Shown: in pieces, positions 10,808 to 23,363 of the stretch
Position numbering within the stretch: position 1 is the stretch's first letter
Layout: every line of letters begins with the position of its first letter
Assembly: GCA_025399215.1 (NCBI GenBank)
Contig: MU621099.1
Coordinates: 62,001-126,000 of the forward strand
Reading direction: 5' to 3'
DNA from: Globomyces pollinis-pini
Lineage: Eukaryota > Chytridiomycota > Chytridiomycetes > Rhizophydiales > Globomycetaceae
Length of the DNA: 64,000 nt
Notes under the pieces: generated by a model
Seen by the model: only the letters and a program-made list of their open reading frames with translations
What the model was told of the DNA's origin: nothing
Database searches by the model: none
Translations under genes and position numbers: made by a program

Positions 10808-11880
10808 ATGTCTATCAAATCTATTCGTTCATTTGCTGAACTAGCATATCACCGCACAACTACCCCTTCGTTTACACCTCATTCTGTATCTGGTATTCAT
10901 TCTATTCAGCCTACAGCAAGTAGTATCTCATCGGAGCAGCCATCTTTTGCTGTGGTCAATCAAGGTTCTGGTATTGAATTGTTTGGTTTTTAATGGTAGG
11001 GTCTTTACTTTCTGTCAGATTACACAAAGGATTATCCTTAAGCGCTAGAGTTGGTTCTCTATTAGCTTCCAGTGGAAAAGTATTCAAAAATTTGTATTCA
11101 AATAGTAGATTGACACCCAACTAAAGCGTCATCATTCATTCACCAGAGGTTTGATTCAGAAACTAGCTGGAGGTTCCATATTTGTGGAAGAGGTATAAAT
11201 ATATATTGGTTGATGATATTATTAGGTAATTTATCACAAGATGTTGATCAAGTTAGTACATTACTCAGGAGCATGATTCGGTTGTACTTTTAACTCCAAA
11301 CGTTGAAGGCGATATAGCGGTGATAACTATGGATGGCACAAGGGACATTATTTTTAGATCACCATCTTATCTAGCTTCCACAAACACATTGGATTTTCTT
11401 GTTTCTCCACAAGGTTTTGGATTAAAAGATGGTGGATTCTTCCATACACAAGCACGAGGTCAAGGGATACTTAGTTTGTCATCATATGGTGGAATGACGG
11501 CATTGCAATTAAAACCTGGTGAAGAATGTATTGTTCAACCTCAGTAAGTGATTTCACTTAACATCAGGTATGTTATTGGTTGGGATTCATCAATGAAAAC
11601 GGAGCCTGTTGTTACAGATGCCTTACCTGCCGCACAAAGGGCAGTTAGGAAATCATTAGCATGGCTGTCTAAGTACCGTATTCCAGCATTTCTACAACGC
11701 CAAATTGAATCATTCCTATTTTTCATAGCAAAATATGCAAGATTGACTGTCCATCAATTTAGATACTGGGTATTGGGAGAACGAGGTGTTTACCGTATTA
11801 CCGGTCCAGGTGAAGTGTTTTTAAGTACACGTTTAAAGCCATCGTTATTCCGATCAGTTTTTTCCAGTACTAATAAATAA
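10808..11880 (+). CDS. AIM24: AIM24-family mitochondrial protein
   Basis: AIM24 is an inner-membrane mitochondrial protein that in yeast supports MICOS organisation. Diagnostic strands after splicing: SGSLLSVRLHKGLSLSARVG, RGLIQKLAGGSIFVEE, VLLTPNVEGDIAVITMDG, FGLKDGGFFHTQARGQG, LQLKPGEECIVQPQYVIGWD and a C-terminal VLGERGVYRITGPGEVFLST. The N-terminus from ATG 10808 (MSIKSIRSFAELAYHRTTT) has the composition of a mitochondrial presequence. Introns: 29 nt starting near 10967, 29 nt near 11082, 24 nt near 11543, and a composite region at 11193-11268 that reads as two back-to-back introns of 33 and 43 nt. The promoter side borders the transposon repeat, only about 95 bp away. Confidence 0.82.
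11193..11268 (+). other. Probable tandem intron pair in AIM24 (33 + 43 nt)
   Basis: Between codons for FVEE and EHDSVV the sequence reads GT...AG (11193-11225) directly followed by GT...AG (11226-11268). Removal of both, or of the whole 76 nt, restores phase 0. A single 76-nt intron is also possible. Confidence 0.5.
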
Positions 11881-12091
11881 ATCAGGATCTTTGTCGAAAT
11901 AATCTGTAAATTACATTTGACCTATTGCCAATTGGAATCCAAAAGAATATAAATTCCATAAAGAACTAACAATTCAACCGGAAAACCATACCCGTGAACC
12001 AAAACTGATTTTTGTCAGGGCCTGAGAAAACTTGCGGAATAACATCCACAAGTGAAATTGGTGGTGAACAAATCTTGTCCGAAAATATACA

Positions 12092-12625
12092 ATGTTGTCA
12101 AACCAATCCCAATCTCAATTGTTCGTTAAGAAACTCTCCGAATTCGCTCAACTTCCAGTCAGAGGATCTAAAGGAGCCGCAGGATATGATCTGTTCAGTG
12201 CTCACGATGGGGTAGTTCCTGCAAAAGGAAAGGCCATTATTCCTACCGATTTAAGTATTGCCCTACCGGCTGGGACTTATGGAAGAGTAGCTCCTCGCAG
12301 TGGACTGGCTGTAAAGCATTTCTTGGATGTTGGTGCTGGAGTGGTTGATTGGTATGGTTGTCTCTTCACTCATCATTTAGTGATTATCGTGGTCCATTGG
12401 GAGTTGTATTATTCAACTTTAGTGACGTTGACTATCAAAGTATTTCAACGTACTGATCCTAACCATAGTTAAACGAGGTGATCGTATTGCACAATTAGTT
12501 GTTGAGCAAATCGCGACACCAGATATTGTTGAAGTTCAAGTAAATTTTCACCGCTGGTAAATTGACTGTAGGATTTGGATGACACAGCGCGAGGTGCTGG
12601 TGGATTTGGATCAACTGGTTTCTAG
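12092..12625 (+). CDS. DUT: dUTPase (trimeric dUTP pyrophosphatase)
   Basis: Hydrolyses dUTP to dUMP and pyrophosphate, keeping uracil out of DNA and feeding thymidylate synthesis. All conserved dUTPase motifs are visible: [14 protein letters not shown] (motif 1), [20 protein letters not shown] (motifs 2-3), then [33 protein letters not shown] (motif 4) and the C-terminal arm [12 protein letters not shown] (motif 5) that closes over the active site. Introns are about 12353-12382 (30 nt), about 12441-12469 (29 nt) and about 12541-12572 (32 nt). The length of about 145 residues is normal for the trimeric enzyme. No mitochondrial targeting extension is evident if translation starts at 12092, although an open frame exists upstream from 12012. 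Confidence 0.92.
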
Positions 12626-12807
12626 TGTTTAAATGCAATAAAGCTCATGTTTTGTAATGAAAGAGTATTTTTCAATGCCCCTGTCAATTTATCTTAAGTA
12701 TCAATCAAATAGCACTGTATGATTCTCTGGTCTCTTATGCTACTCAATGGCAGGTCTGTTCTTGGTGCATTGAGTTTGATCTTGGTTTTTTTTTCCACCA
12801 AACTTGA

Positions 12808-14720
12808 ATGTCTTTAGTGAAATCTTCGGTTTCTTCTTCTACCAATGAATGGACTAGACAAGTAACTGGCGATGGGAAGGTTTACTATTTTAATTCGGCT
12901 ACTGGTCAATCTCGCTGGGATAAACCAAACCCAAATAAATCAGTTGCTCAATTAGCGTTGGAAGAATCTCCTTGGAAACAATATGTCGACAAAACCACTG
13001 GAAAAAAGTATTATTATAATACTGATACGAAAGAGAATACTTGGGATATTCCAGCGGATTATCAAGTGTTGCTGGATCGAGTTGCTACTGAACTTAAGTC
13101 AACTCTAATTCAAGAAGAAAAGCCTACCTTTGCTGCACCAATCATGGAGTTCAGAACCAGGGAAGAAGCTGAGGAATGTTTTGTAGATATGCTGGATGAG
13201 TTAGGTTGTCGACCTGATTGGGTATATTTATTCCAACTAACAATTTGCAGGACTGGGAATTATGTGTGAAAAAGGCCCATCAACAGTAACTCTTCTTAAC
13301 TCATTTGTAGCCCAATGTATACAGCTTTGAAATCGGTCAATGAAAGAAAAGCTGTGTTTGAAGAATATTGTAAAAATTTAGCAGCTGAAGAGGCAGTACG
13401 ATATTTTTTCAACTTATTATTATAGGAAAAAAAGCAGAAGAAGTTGGAGGAAGACGAAAAGATTCTGAGGAAATTATTTGCAAATCATCATGAGATTAAT
13501 AGTTCAACTAGATATGATACAGCAGTGACTATATTTCAACGTAATGACGAATTTTTGTCCACTGATCATGAGAATCGAAAGTCTATATTTTTAAAATACA
13601 CTGAAGAGCTACGGACGAGTGAGAAGGAAAAGGCCCGAGATAGTAGACGAGCAAACTTGGACAAGTTTAAGGCTCTGCTAGCACAGTTGCCTATTACGGC
13701 TACTACCACATGGAAGGATTGCCAAAAACTTTATGCACCGGCGTTTGAAAAAGATTCACAATTAGCTCAAATGGACCCTATGGATTGTATTATATCATTT
13801 GAAGATCATGTTATGCTTCTGGACTCCCAATTCAGACAGCAGAGGAATGCAAAGCTAAGAGTGATAAGAAGAGAAGAAAGGCGACAGAGAGAGGGATTTC
13901 GTGAACTATTGAAAGAGTTAAAGGTTAGTGACTTTTCTAATCATTAGTCAACCTCTACCCTTCATATCGATTCCAAATGGAAAGAATTATTCCCAATAAT
14001 TAAAGACGATTCCCGTTTTACAGATTATCTTGGCGCATCAGGTTCCAGTCCATTAGAACTCTTTTGGGATGAATTAATGGAAATGGAAGAAGTTTATCGA
14101 GCTTCTCGAAGATTAATTCTAGACACTATTCGAGTAAGATTGCCATTGTTGATCAATTTTAGACTAGAAATTATGAAATCCATAGTGACACAAAATTTGA
14201 TTCATTCTCAAACTACTTCGTACAAGATTTTATCAAGATTGATCCAGCTTATGTTAAACTTGTTTTTGAGGAGGTATTTACCAATGTGATATTTTTATCT
14301 CTTAGCTACATTATAAACACTTAAACCGTATCAAGGAAGAGAAACGCTACCAAGAAAAGAAACTAAAGAAAAAGTTGGATGCTTTTAAGCAAGTGCTGCG
14401 CTACTTATCGCCCCCTATTTTACCAGATGATCCGTGGGGTGCAGTTAGAGGTCGATGTTTGGGAAAAGAGTTTGAAGCAATAGAAGAATCACAGCGAATA
14501 CAAGTGTTTGAAAAATTCATTCGTCGTCTACAAGTAATAACTGTGCCAAATTAATGGTTAGGAAAAGCGGGATACAAAAGATGATAAACCTCGAAAAAGA
14601 CACAGATCATTATCAGCAGTATCATCACATCACTCTGATGACCATCGTAAACGTAATCGATCTGGATCTATTTGTTCTTCTCATAAACATGAAAGTGAGG
14701 AAGAAGGGGAAATTAAATAA
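12808..14720 (+). CDS. PRP40: Splicing factor PRP40 (WW-FF protein)
   Basis: A U1 snRNP-associated factor that bridges the 5' splice site and branch-point proteins. Two WW domains open the protein: WTRQVTGDGKVYYFN...SRWDKP and WKQYVDKTTGKKYYYN...NTWDIP. FF-domain repeats follow (FVDMLDELGCRPDW, ILRKLFANHHEINSSTRYDTA, FKALLAQLP, KELFPIIKDDSRFTDYLG, FWDELMEMEEVYR), then a basic/acidic tail ending SHKHESEEEGEIK at 14720. At least eight introns of 25-30 nt interrupt it, for example 28 nt after GCRPDW (about 13221) and 29 nt at about 13397. In a genome with extremely short introns, the protein that measures 5' splice-site to branch-point distance is of special interest, but I see no obvious oddity in its domains. 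Confidence 0.9.
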
Positions 14721-14836
14721 AATCATTCCACCATGTTCATTTTAATAGTCATGTAGCAATTTATAACTGGTTTGAAACAGGAAAGTAATTGTTGTGTTTG
14801 ACAGACGCGCTCAGTTTTTCATTATTGTCAAAACCA

Positions 14837-16510
14837 ATGGTATTCTTGAGTAAAATCATGCCTAACAATAGTCAAAACCTGGATCAAAATCGAAATCCGC
14901 ATCCAAATTGAAAAAGGAGAAGAGTACTCCAGTTCTATTACCACAAGATGCAGGTTCAGTGTCTGCAGAAGACTTTAAAAAATTCCAAGAAGAGTTAGCG
15001 ATCGAAAGACAAGAAAGAAATTACTTTCAGCTTGAGAGGGTAATTATTAATGATAGATTGACATTTTAGGATAAAATTAATGTACCAATACTTCAGTGTT
15101 AATTCCTGTAGGAATATTGGGAAATTACCAAAAATGAATTAGGAAATTCCAAAGCGGAAATACTTAACAAAGATCGAGAATTAGAAGAATTAGAGGAAAA
15201 ACATCAAGTGGAAATCAAAGTGTATAAACAAAAAGTCAAGCATTTACTTTACGAATATCAGAACAATGTTGCCCATTTACAAGGTTTATCACTCATGTTA
15301 ACAGCTAGGTTAATAAATTATAATATCTAATTAGAAATAGCTGATTCTGAAAGAGCACTTCAGTTAGATCGAGAACAAAGTCAATTAAAAGAAGCTCATG
15401 CAAAAAAGGACAAACGCGCTTTGAAACTGGAACTAAAAGAATTTGAATTATCTCATGAAGATATTATTAAGAATTTAAAACAAAAAAATGATCAGGAAAT
15501 CACTTTAATGAGAGTCGATTTTGAAAGACAGGCAAAAGAATTACATGTAAAATACGAAAAAAAGATGAGAGTGATTAGAGATGAATTAGAATTAAAAAGA
15601 AAGAATGAAATTCATGAAATTGAAGAGAGAAAGAATGGTCAGATCAATGCATTGATGAAAAATCACGATAAAGCATTTACGGAAATTAAAAACTATTACA
15701 ATGATATTACATTGAACAACTTGGCTTTGATCAATTCACTCAAAGTATTTCTTGATGGTAACTTTAATTGATAGGAACAAGTAGAAGAGATGAAAAAGAA
15801 GGAAGAACGAAATGAAAAACAGATGGCAGATATAACAGCAGAAAACAAGTAATTACCAAATCTCTGTTAATACAACTTAGGCGACTTTCAGAACCACTTC
15901 AGATTGCTCTGGCCGAAGGTGACTCTCTTAAAAGAGAATTAACCCACTATGAAAAGGATAAACTATCCCTTCAAAATGCCAAGGCTAGACTAAAAATTCT
16001 AGAAGAAAAGTATAAACAGTCTACTTGGGAACATGAAGTTTTGGAACAACGCTTTGCGCAGGTCCAAAAGGAGCGTGATGAACTTTATGAACAATTTGTT
16101 GATAGAATTATCAGTGTTCAACAGAAAACAGGTTTCAAGAATTTAGTATATATTATTTTAACGTATTGCTAAATGTTTAGATTCTCGAAAAGAAAGTGGA
16201 AAGCTTAAAAGAAAACCTGGAAAAGCGTGAATTACAAGTCAATGAAATATTGAAGGCAACCAACCTAGATCCAGCTGCCCTTGCAAATTTAACAAGAAGA
16301 TTGGAAGATGTGCTAAACTCAAAGAACGAACAGATTAAGGAACTACAATATGATCTACACAAAGTCACCAAAGCCCATAATGACATGATTCGAGTTTACG
16401 AAGCCAAGTTGACTGAGTTTTCCATTCCAATCGAAGAATTAGGATTCAAGCCATTGGTGGTTGAGATGAAGACCAATGCCAATCCAGCAGGGTTAGTAGT
16501 GTCGCAATGA
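14837..16510 (+). CDS. DRC4: Dynein regulatory complex subunit 4 (DRC4/GAS8), axonemal
   Basis: A coiled-coil subunit of the nexin-dynein regulatory complex, the link between outer doublets in motile cilia. Near-signature stretches: [20 protein letters not shown] (about 15690-15745), [66 protein letters not shown] and [14 protein letters not shown] followed by GFKPL. Nearly the whole protein is predicted coiled coil. Start: ATG 14837-14839 is followed at once by a 32-nt intron (14840-14871), so exon 1 codes only Met, joining to [12 protein letters not shown], a Lys/Ser-rich start typical of the family. Other features: a 12-nt micro-exon at 15070-15081 and a tandem intron pair at 15284-15334. 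Presence of this gene argues for a flagellated life stage. The frame ends at 16510. Confidence 0.92.
15070..15081 (+). other. 12-nt micro-exon in DRC4 (codes DKIN)
   Basis: Intron 15040-15069 (30 nt) and intron 15082-15111 (30 nt) flank exactly four codons, D-K-I-N. Joining gives [18 protein letters not shown], which fits the conserved DRC4 sequence LERDKIN-x-FWEI. Without the micro-exon the conserved block is broken. Confidence 0.85.
15284..15334 (+). other. Tandem intron pair in DRC4 (25 + 26 nt, no exon between)
   Basis: GT...AG at 15284-15308 is followed without any exon base by GT...AG at 15309-15334. The flanking codons join as [15 protein letters not shown], matching the family. Each half alone has normal intron size for this genome. 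Confidence 0.75.
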
Positions 16511-16619
16511 ACAAAATATAAGACACGATAGTCGCGGTTAATATAAATTGTTTTATGAGTATAGTTCCCTGGTTATTGTGATCTGGTCATTCCAACTGAC
16601 GATGCATTGACTCTGATGT

Positions 16620-19600
16620 ATGGTGTCTCATTTTCTTCTTTTTAATATGAAGTCAATCCTGATTTTTATACTGGAACTGGCTACCGTTTGGGCAGCTCCG
16701 AAAGACTTTCCTACTAAATTTAATGATTTACCTTCTTCCTTCTTTTACTTTAAGGACTCTTCAGTAATTATGTTGCAGGATGGGGATGAATTCTGGAGAT
16801 CTTCAGACGAAGGAAAAACTTACACAAAATTGGATCAATTACCAGTTAAGCCTAGCAGACTACTGAATCATCCGTATGATAAAAGTGTGGTATGTGTACT
16901 GGTTCTGACTCCAATTTAGGCTTTTGTTTTTGGTCAAAAAGAGCACATAATCACTTACGATAAAGGAGCTCATTGGGAAAAGTTCACTACACCATACCCT
17001 ATCTCCGATTCATTTTCACTCTCATTTCATGAAAAGGACCCAAAGAGAGTGATCATTCAACTGTCAAACTGTGATTCCACTTGTAGACAAGATGTAATTT
17101 CAGCCATTTCTCTTACGCTAGGCATATTACACTTTAGATTCTTTCAAATCGGTTTCATTGCTATTGCCTTGGACTTCTCAATGTGAATGGGCTCAAAACA
17201 TTGATCCGACTCTAAAATCCATCGATACCAAGGTGTTTTGTACGCAATGGCCAAAAGAAGAACAAAAAGGAGACACCACATATAAAGATCCCAATCTACT
17301 TCAATTGATGGCTAGTTCTGATTTCTTTAAGGACGGCGTTCTGACTTCTGTATCAATTGGTGGGGTTCCAGTGATCGGTATTACAGAAAACTGGCTCGTT
17401 GCGGTTGTCAAACTAACGGATGGATACCATATGAGCATTTGCAAAGACGGTACCAATTTTGTAAAGTCCAAGTTTTCATATTATGAATCAAGCGAATATG
17501 TTTCTCCAATGGTATGTCAATATAATTCTAACTTCAGGGATATTCGATTTTAGAGTCCAGCAAGCAATCATTAGTTGTTGATATAATTACAGCCATTCCT
17601 GGATCACATATTCCGAACCCATTTGGAAACATCTACGTGTCTAATTCAGATGGAACTTACTTTGTAAAATCATTGGAATACGTTAATCGGGATATGGGAA
17701 GTGGACTAATTGATTTTGAACGAATTCAATCCTCAATATATGAAGGTGTACTACTTTCCAATACAGTTCGAAATTGGAAAGATGTTTTGAACCACAACAC
17801 TCTCAATAAAGAACTGCAAACATATATGTCGTTTGACAATGGCAGGCGATGGAACAGAATTTCCCCTCCATCAGTGGATGGAAGCGGAAAAAAGTATAGT
17901 TGTAGTGGTGATGATTGTACACTTCACCTTCATTCTGTTAGTACTTCCAAAAATATCGGTCGGGTCTTTTCAGTTTCTTCAGCTCCAGGAATTATAATCG
18001 GAGTGGGATCCGTCGGTGCTTATCTTTTGCCTTATGCAGAATGTGATACGTTTCTTTCAGATGATTCTGGTATCACCTGGAAAGCCATTCAGCAAGGTCC
18101 TCATAAATATGAAGTTATCAATTTTGGATCAACCCTTGTTTTGATTCCAGACGGCGATCAAGCATATTCCCACATATTATATTCCAAAGATTTAGGCAAA
18201 AACTGGGAGACGATACAATTAAAAATTGAAGGTAAGACTTTCGTCCTAAATTTTAAGGTTCCTCATGGGTACCACTATTTACAACATTGGATGCTGAATC
18301 TTATTCTCAAAATATGATTATCTCGTTGGCTAAAGAAAAAAAGAGTGGGCAAAAGTATTTGGTTCAATTAAATTTTGAAGATATATTTAACCGAAAATGT
18401 TCGACATCGCTATCATCGTCAAACTCTGACTTGGAGCTCTGGAATCCTAAAAGCCCAAATGGTAAATGTGTTCTTGGTGGAACATCTAGCTACTATCGTC
18501 GGAAGCAAAATGCCGATTGTGCAATTGATAAGAAGTTTGCTCAACAAAAACCAATCGAAACTTCTTGTGAATGCTCAGATTTTGATTATGAATGTGATAT
18601 TGGATATAAGCCGGATCTTAAAAAAACTTCTCTGGTATGTACTTTGATAGGGCAAGTTAGAGATCAACCTTTGGATTGTAAGGTTGGTAGTAAGTACCTT
18701 GGATCTTCTGGCTATCGCTTACTGCCAGGTGATAAATGCAAAGGCGGAGATGACAAACGTGCAGAGAAGGTCACAAGGGAGTGTCAGAGGCTTCCTGGTT
18801 CGAATAAACCTGCGGAGGATCCTGTTTCAAGAGCATCTACTTTTCCCAGTCATGTTAGCGAGATTTTGGAGGTCAGATCTACCAACGCTACGATTGTATT
18901 GACAGAAGAAGGTATTGTTTGGGTATCCACCGACCAAGGGGGAAGTTGGAAAAAATTGGGTTTCAATGAACCAGTTCTCAAGATTGTTCCACATGATACA
19001 ATTGATAAACGATTATTCTTATTCACCGATGACAAAATTTTCATATCCAATGATGGATTAATGAAGGGAGCAGATGGTTTGGCAGAGCTGAAGACACCAG
19101 AGCCTTATAATGTGTTAGGCATTCCAGTTATTGATTTTCATCCAACCGAGCCTGAATGGTATACGTTTGTGTCAGGTGGTAGGGATTGTCTTTCAAAGAC
19201 ATGTTTTTCAAAAGCTTTTTTCACTAAGGATGGTGGCAAAGTGTTTAACCAAATTGATACTTGGACCAATAAATGTATTTGGGCTCGAGACGTCGATTTT
19301 CAAGACAAAAGCTTGGCTGTAGATTCCATATTCTGTGCTTCATTCAAGCAAAAAGGGGGCTCTATTGGCCAAGATAGATTGCAGCCAACTGCTGATAATC
19401 CAGTCCACCTAGTATTAATTGAAAACAACGGAAAGAGTGTAAAAACAATCTTGGATCGAAATGTTTTAGATTACTATGTAATTGAAAACATTATGTTGGT
19501 TGCCACCGTATGATAAATTTAAAGTTAATCTTAGAATGATGTGACAAATCCTGTGCTTTATAGCTCTGTGAATGGACAGACGTTTGCAGAAGTGAAATTT

Positions 19601-22600
19601 CCTCCTGCAATATCACTTGAAAAGACTAGCTTTACTGTGCTAGGATCAAATACAAATGGTATTTTCTTGGATATTGCCCAAACAAGTAAGTTCGGTCATG
19701 AGTATGGTATACTATTCAAATCGAACAGCAATGGTGAATTCTTTTCTCGCGTCTTAGATCATACCAATCGTGGAACAAATGGAAAAGTAGATTTTCAAAA
19801 ATTCCCTGGAGTGGATGGTGTTGCCATTGCAAACGTGATTGCTTCAAGTGGCACACAAGAAAAGAAAATTATAACATCAATTATTTCATTCGATGATGGT
19901 TCAATGTGGACGGACTTGAGGGCTCCTGAAGTCGATTCCAATAATGAACCTCTTACCTGTAAAAACAAGGTACGCATATTACGAATTAAATATATATAGC
20001 CTTGCAAACTCCATTTGCATTTTCAGTCCGATGATGATGGAATTCATGGGATGATGCAGCCATATGGAAATGCAGGCACTGCTGGATTGATGATCGGTGT
20101 TGGAAATGTAGGAGAATCATTGCTAGAATATGATTTAGGAGACGTTTTTATCACCAGAGACGCTGGTAAAACTTGGTCAGAAGTTCGTAAAGATGCTCAC
20201 ATATGGACAATTGCTGATTATGGTGGTTTGTTGGTTTTGGTAAATGACGAGAAATCCACTAATGTGTTGACCTATTCTTGGGACTTTGGTTTATCTTGGG
20301 CTGATTACACCTTCACTGAGAAACCTATTCGGGTGGAGTCACTTATGGCACATCAAGATTCAAACAAGGTTCTTATTATGGGGCATCATAAATCTTTCCT
20401 TGGTAGTGAATCAGAAACAGTTTCAATTCAAATTGATTTCAGCTCTTTATTCAAGAGAACTTGTGATCGATCAAAATCAAGCAGCGATTTTGAAGAGTGG
20501 CAGCCGGCTAACCCACTAAAGAAGGATTCCAAGTGCTTTATGGGAGAAACCAAGACATTTTTAAGGCGAAAACCAGATTCAATTTGTACTATTGGTCCAG
20601 GATTCGATCACATAGTCCCAAATTCAACTCCGTGCTCATGTGACGATGAAGACTTTGAATGTGATTACAATTTTTTCCGAGATGATTCGGGTAAATGTGT
20701 GCTCTATGGTGTTGATCCAGAGCAACCTAAAAACTGTATTTCTGGCCAAAAGTATAAAGGATCATCAGGTTATCGCAAAATATCGATATCGAAGTGTACC
20801 GGAGGAAAAGATCTAGCAATTCCAGTTGAACGAGTTTGCGGTGAACAAGGATCTGGTCCAGACCAAGTGAAATTATCAACGTATAAATTTCCTTCCACGA
20901 TTGAGCAATTTTTCTATTTCGAGAATACGGGAAATATTCTTGTAAAAGACTCACAGCATCATGTTTTCTTTTCGAATGATGAAGGAACGGTTTGGAAGCA
21001 AATCTTGAAAGAAGCTGGAGACATCATATTCATTTTGGAGGACTCCATCTTTAAATCTCGGGCATTTTTAATCACGGATAAATTAGTTTGGGTCACAAAT
21101 GATAATGCAAATAGCTTCGAAGCAATATCACCACCCAGCATAGTAGATATGACATTGGCTCCAATTTTTCTCATTCCAAACGAGATTAATAGGAATTGGT
21201 TAATATGGATTGGTGCAGTTAGTTGCTCTGGTGATTACCATACCTGCCATTCCGAAGCGCATGTTAGTTGGGACGGAGGCAAGCATTGGAGCCTTTTGAC
21301 TTCATATGCTCGATCTTGTCAATGGGGCAAAACAAAATTGTTCCAATCCGTAACCGACAAAACTATCTTTTGTTCCGTATTTCAGAAACAGACTGGCAAC
21401 CAAAGGGTCCTTTTGGACATGGAACTGAAGCGTTCAGATAATGGTGATCAAAACTTCCAATCAGTTGTTGAAACGAATGGGTTTGCAATCGAGTATGAGT
21501 ACATGGTAGTTGCCGTTCCTCATAAAATAACTCGAGAAGTTACCCTCCAAGTATCACTGGATGGAGTTCATTTTGCTGTTGCTGATTTCCCATCCTCTTT
21601 TGCTGTTCATGCTGGATATACAGTGCTTGATTCAACTACTGGAAATGCTTTTATTCACATGATTCAGTCTAATGGTTTTGGCGCCGAATATGGGTCGATT
21701 GTGAAGAGTAATTGGAATGGGACGTTCTACCATAAAGTTTTGGACTATGTAAATCAGAACCGGTACGGCTATGTAGATTTTGAGAAAATTGAGGGGTTGA
21801 ATGGTACAATGGTTGTGAATCAAATTGCGAATCCAATTGACTTGTCGAAAGGGGAGTCGAAGAGGTTGATTACAAAAATGTCATATGATGATGGTAATGA
21901 TAATGTATACTTAACATTGTAGGAGAAACTTGGAATAGTCTAAAACCCCCAAGTGTTGACAGTTATCAGCAACCATACCGATGTAAAGGAGATTGCTTTC
22001 TTCATCTACATGCATTTACAGAGAGACATGATAAGCGGGATACATATTCATCTATTGGTGCAATAGGGGTCATGGTAGGTGTTGGTAATGTAGGAGAAAG
22101 TCTCACCGATTTTAATGATGGTGATGTATTTGTTACCACAGACGCTGGTCGTACTTGGAAAGAGGTTCAGAAAGAAGCACATATGATCGAGATTGCAGAT
22201 CACGGAGCAATAATTCTGATGGTAAATGATGAAGAGGCTGTATCCTCAGTAAAGTAAGTTGTCTTTTGTTTAACAGTTGTAGGTATTCGTTGAACTACGG
22301 TGCAACTTTTCGCACCTTGAACATTGAAAAAGATTTGGGTGGTGGTAAAATGCGGATTCAGAACATTATTACTGAACCTAGTGGCTCTACGAGTCACTTT
22401 GTGTTAATCGGAAGACTACATGGTAATGTGCAGGATACATCAGTCGCTATTCATTTGGACTTTACACACGTTTGGCCTCGTGTTTGTACATTCGATGAAG
22501 ATTTGCAGAAAAGTGACTTTGAAGCATGGAGTCCTTCAAATTCAACGGATGCCACTACCTGTACTTTTGGTCAGCGAATTGACTTTTGGCGAAGAAAGCA

Positions 22601-23257
22601 TGATCGAGAATGTACAATTGGTGATACGTATACTCAATTAAAATCGGTGTCTACCCCTTGCTTGTGCACGGCGGCTGATTTTGAATGTGATGAGTTTCAT
22701 AGACGAGATGGAGAGAAATGCGTCCCTATCCCCGGACTAACAATTCCTCAGCCAAGATGTATTAATGGGCAAATGAAAGTCTCAAACGGTTACCACAAGA
22801 AGAAAATATCAAGTTGCCAAGGTGGACTAGTTCTCTCTCCAGCTGTTGAATTATGTGGTAATTAAAAGTTCATTGAAACTTAGGTCACACATCTACATCA
22901 TGGTCAATGTTTTTACTTATAACTTTCCCAATCACTGTTGGAGCATTATATGTTCTGTATCTGTATCAACGTGGTGGAATGGGCAGATATGGACGAATCA
23001 GTCTTCCAATGGAAAATGAATACTCTCTTGGCCATTCAAGGTCCGGGTTTGAAAAATTTGCAACTATTGTAACAAGCATGATTTCATCAGTTTCAACTAC
23101 AGTTTCAACCTTCTTTGGAGAAATGCGAGATTCTATAGCCCAAAGAACAACCCGTGAATCTGGATACACTCCACTTAATACTCATTATTATGATACTGAT
23201 CTACCAACATTTGGAAGAGATGAGCAGTTAGAATTGGCATGGGAAGATGATGAATGA
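16620..23257 (+). CDS. VPS10: VPS10/sortilin-type sorting receptor
   Basis: A type I Golgi-to-endosome receptor that sorts vacuolar hydrolases and misfolded proteins. N-terminal signal peptide: MKSILIFILELATVWAAPKD, with the Met at about 16648 preferred over the in-frame upstream ATG at 16620. The lumen shows repeated BNR/beta-propeller strands with Asp-box-like SSDEGKTYT, SDDSGITWKA, STDQGGSWKK, TRDAGKTWSEV, SNDEGTVWKQ, TTDAGRTWKEV. Two VPS10 modules are each closed by 10CC-like cysteine regions (ECSDFDYECDIGY; CSCDDEDFECDYNF; a further one LCTAADFECDEF near 22660), so the luminal part may hold three repeats of the propeller/10CC unit. A transmembrane segment (FLLITFPITVGALYVLYLYQ) at about 22910-22965 precedes a cytosolic tail of about 95 residues ending LAWEDDE, with acidic-cluster and Tyr motifs. 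Introns are 26-30 nt. Confidence 0.92.
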
Positions 23258-23363
23258 TCATTTCTTAATAGTAGGTGAATGAATATAAATAAATTTGCAA
23301 GTAGTAAATGAAATATACACGAAATTTTAAGTAATGAAAAAGGATTATTGTAAAAAATTTCTA

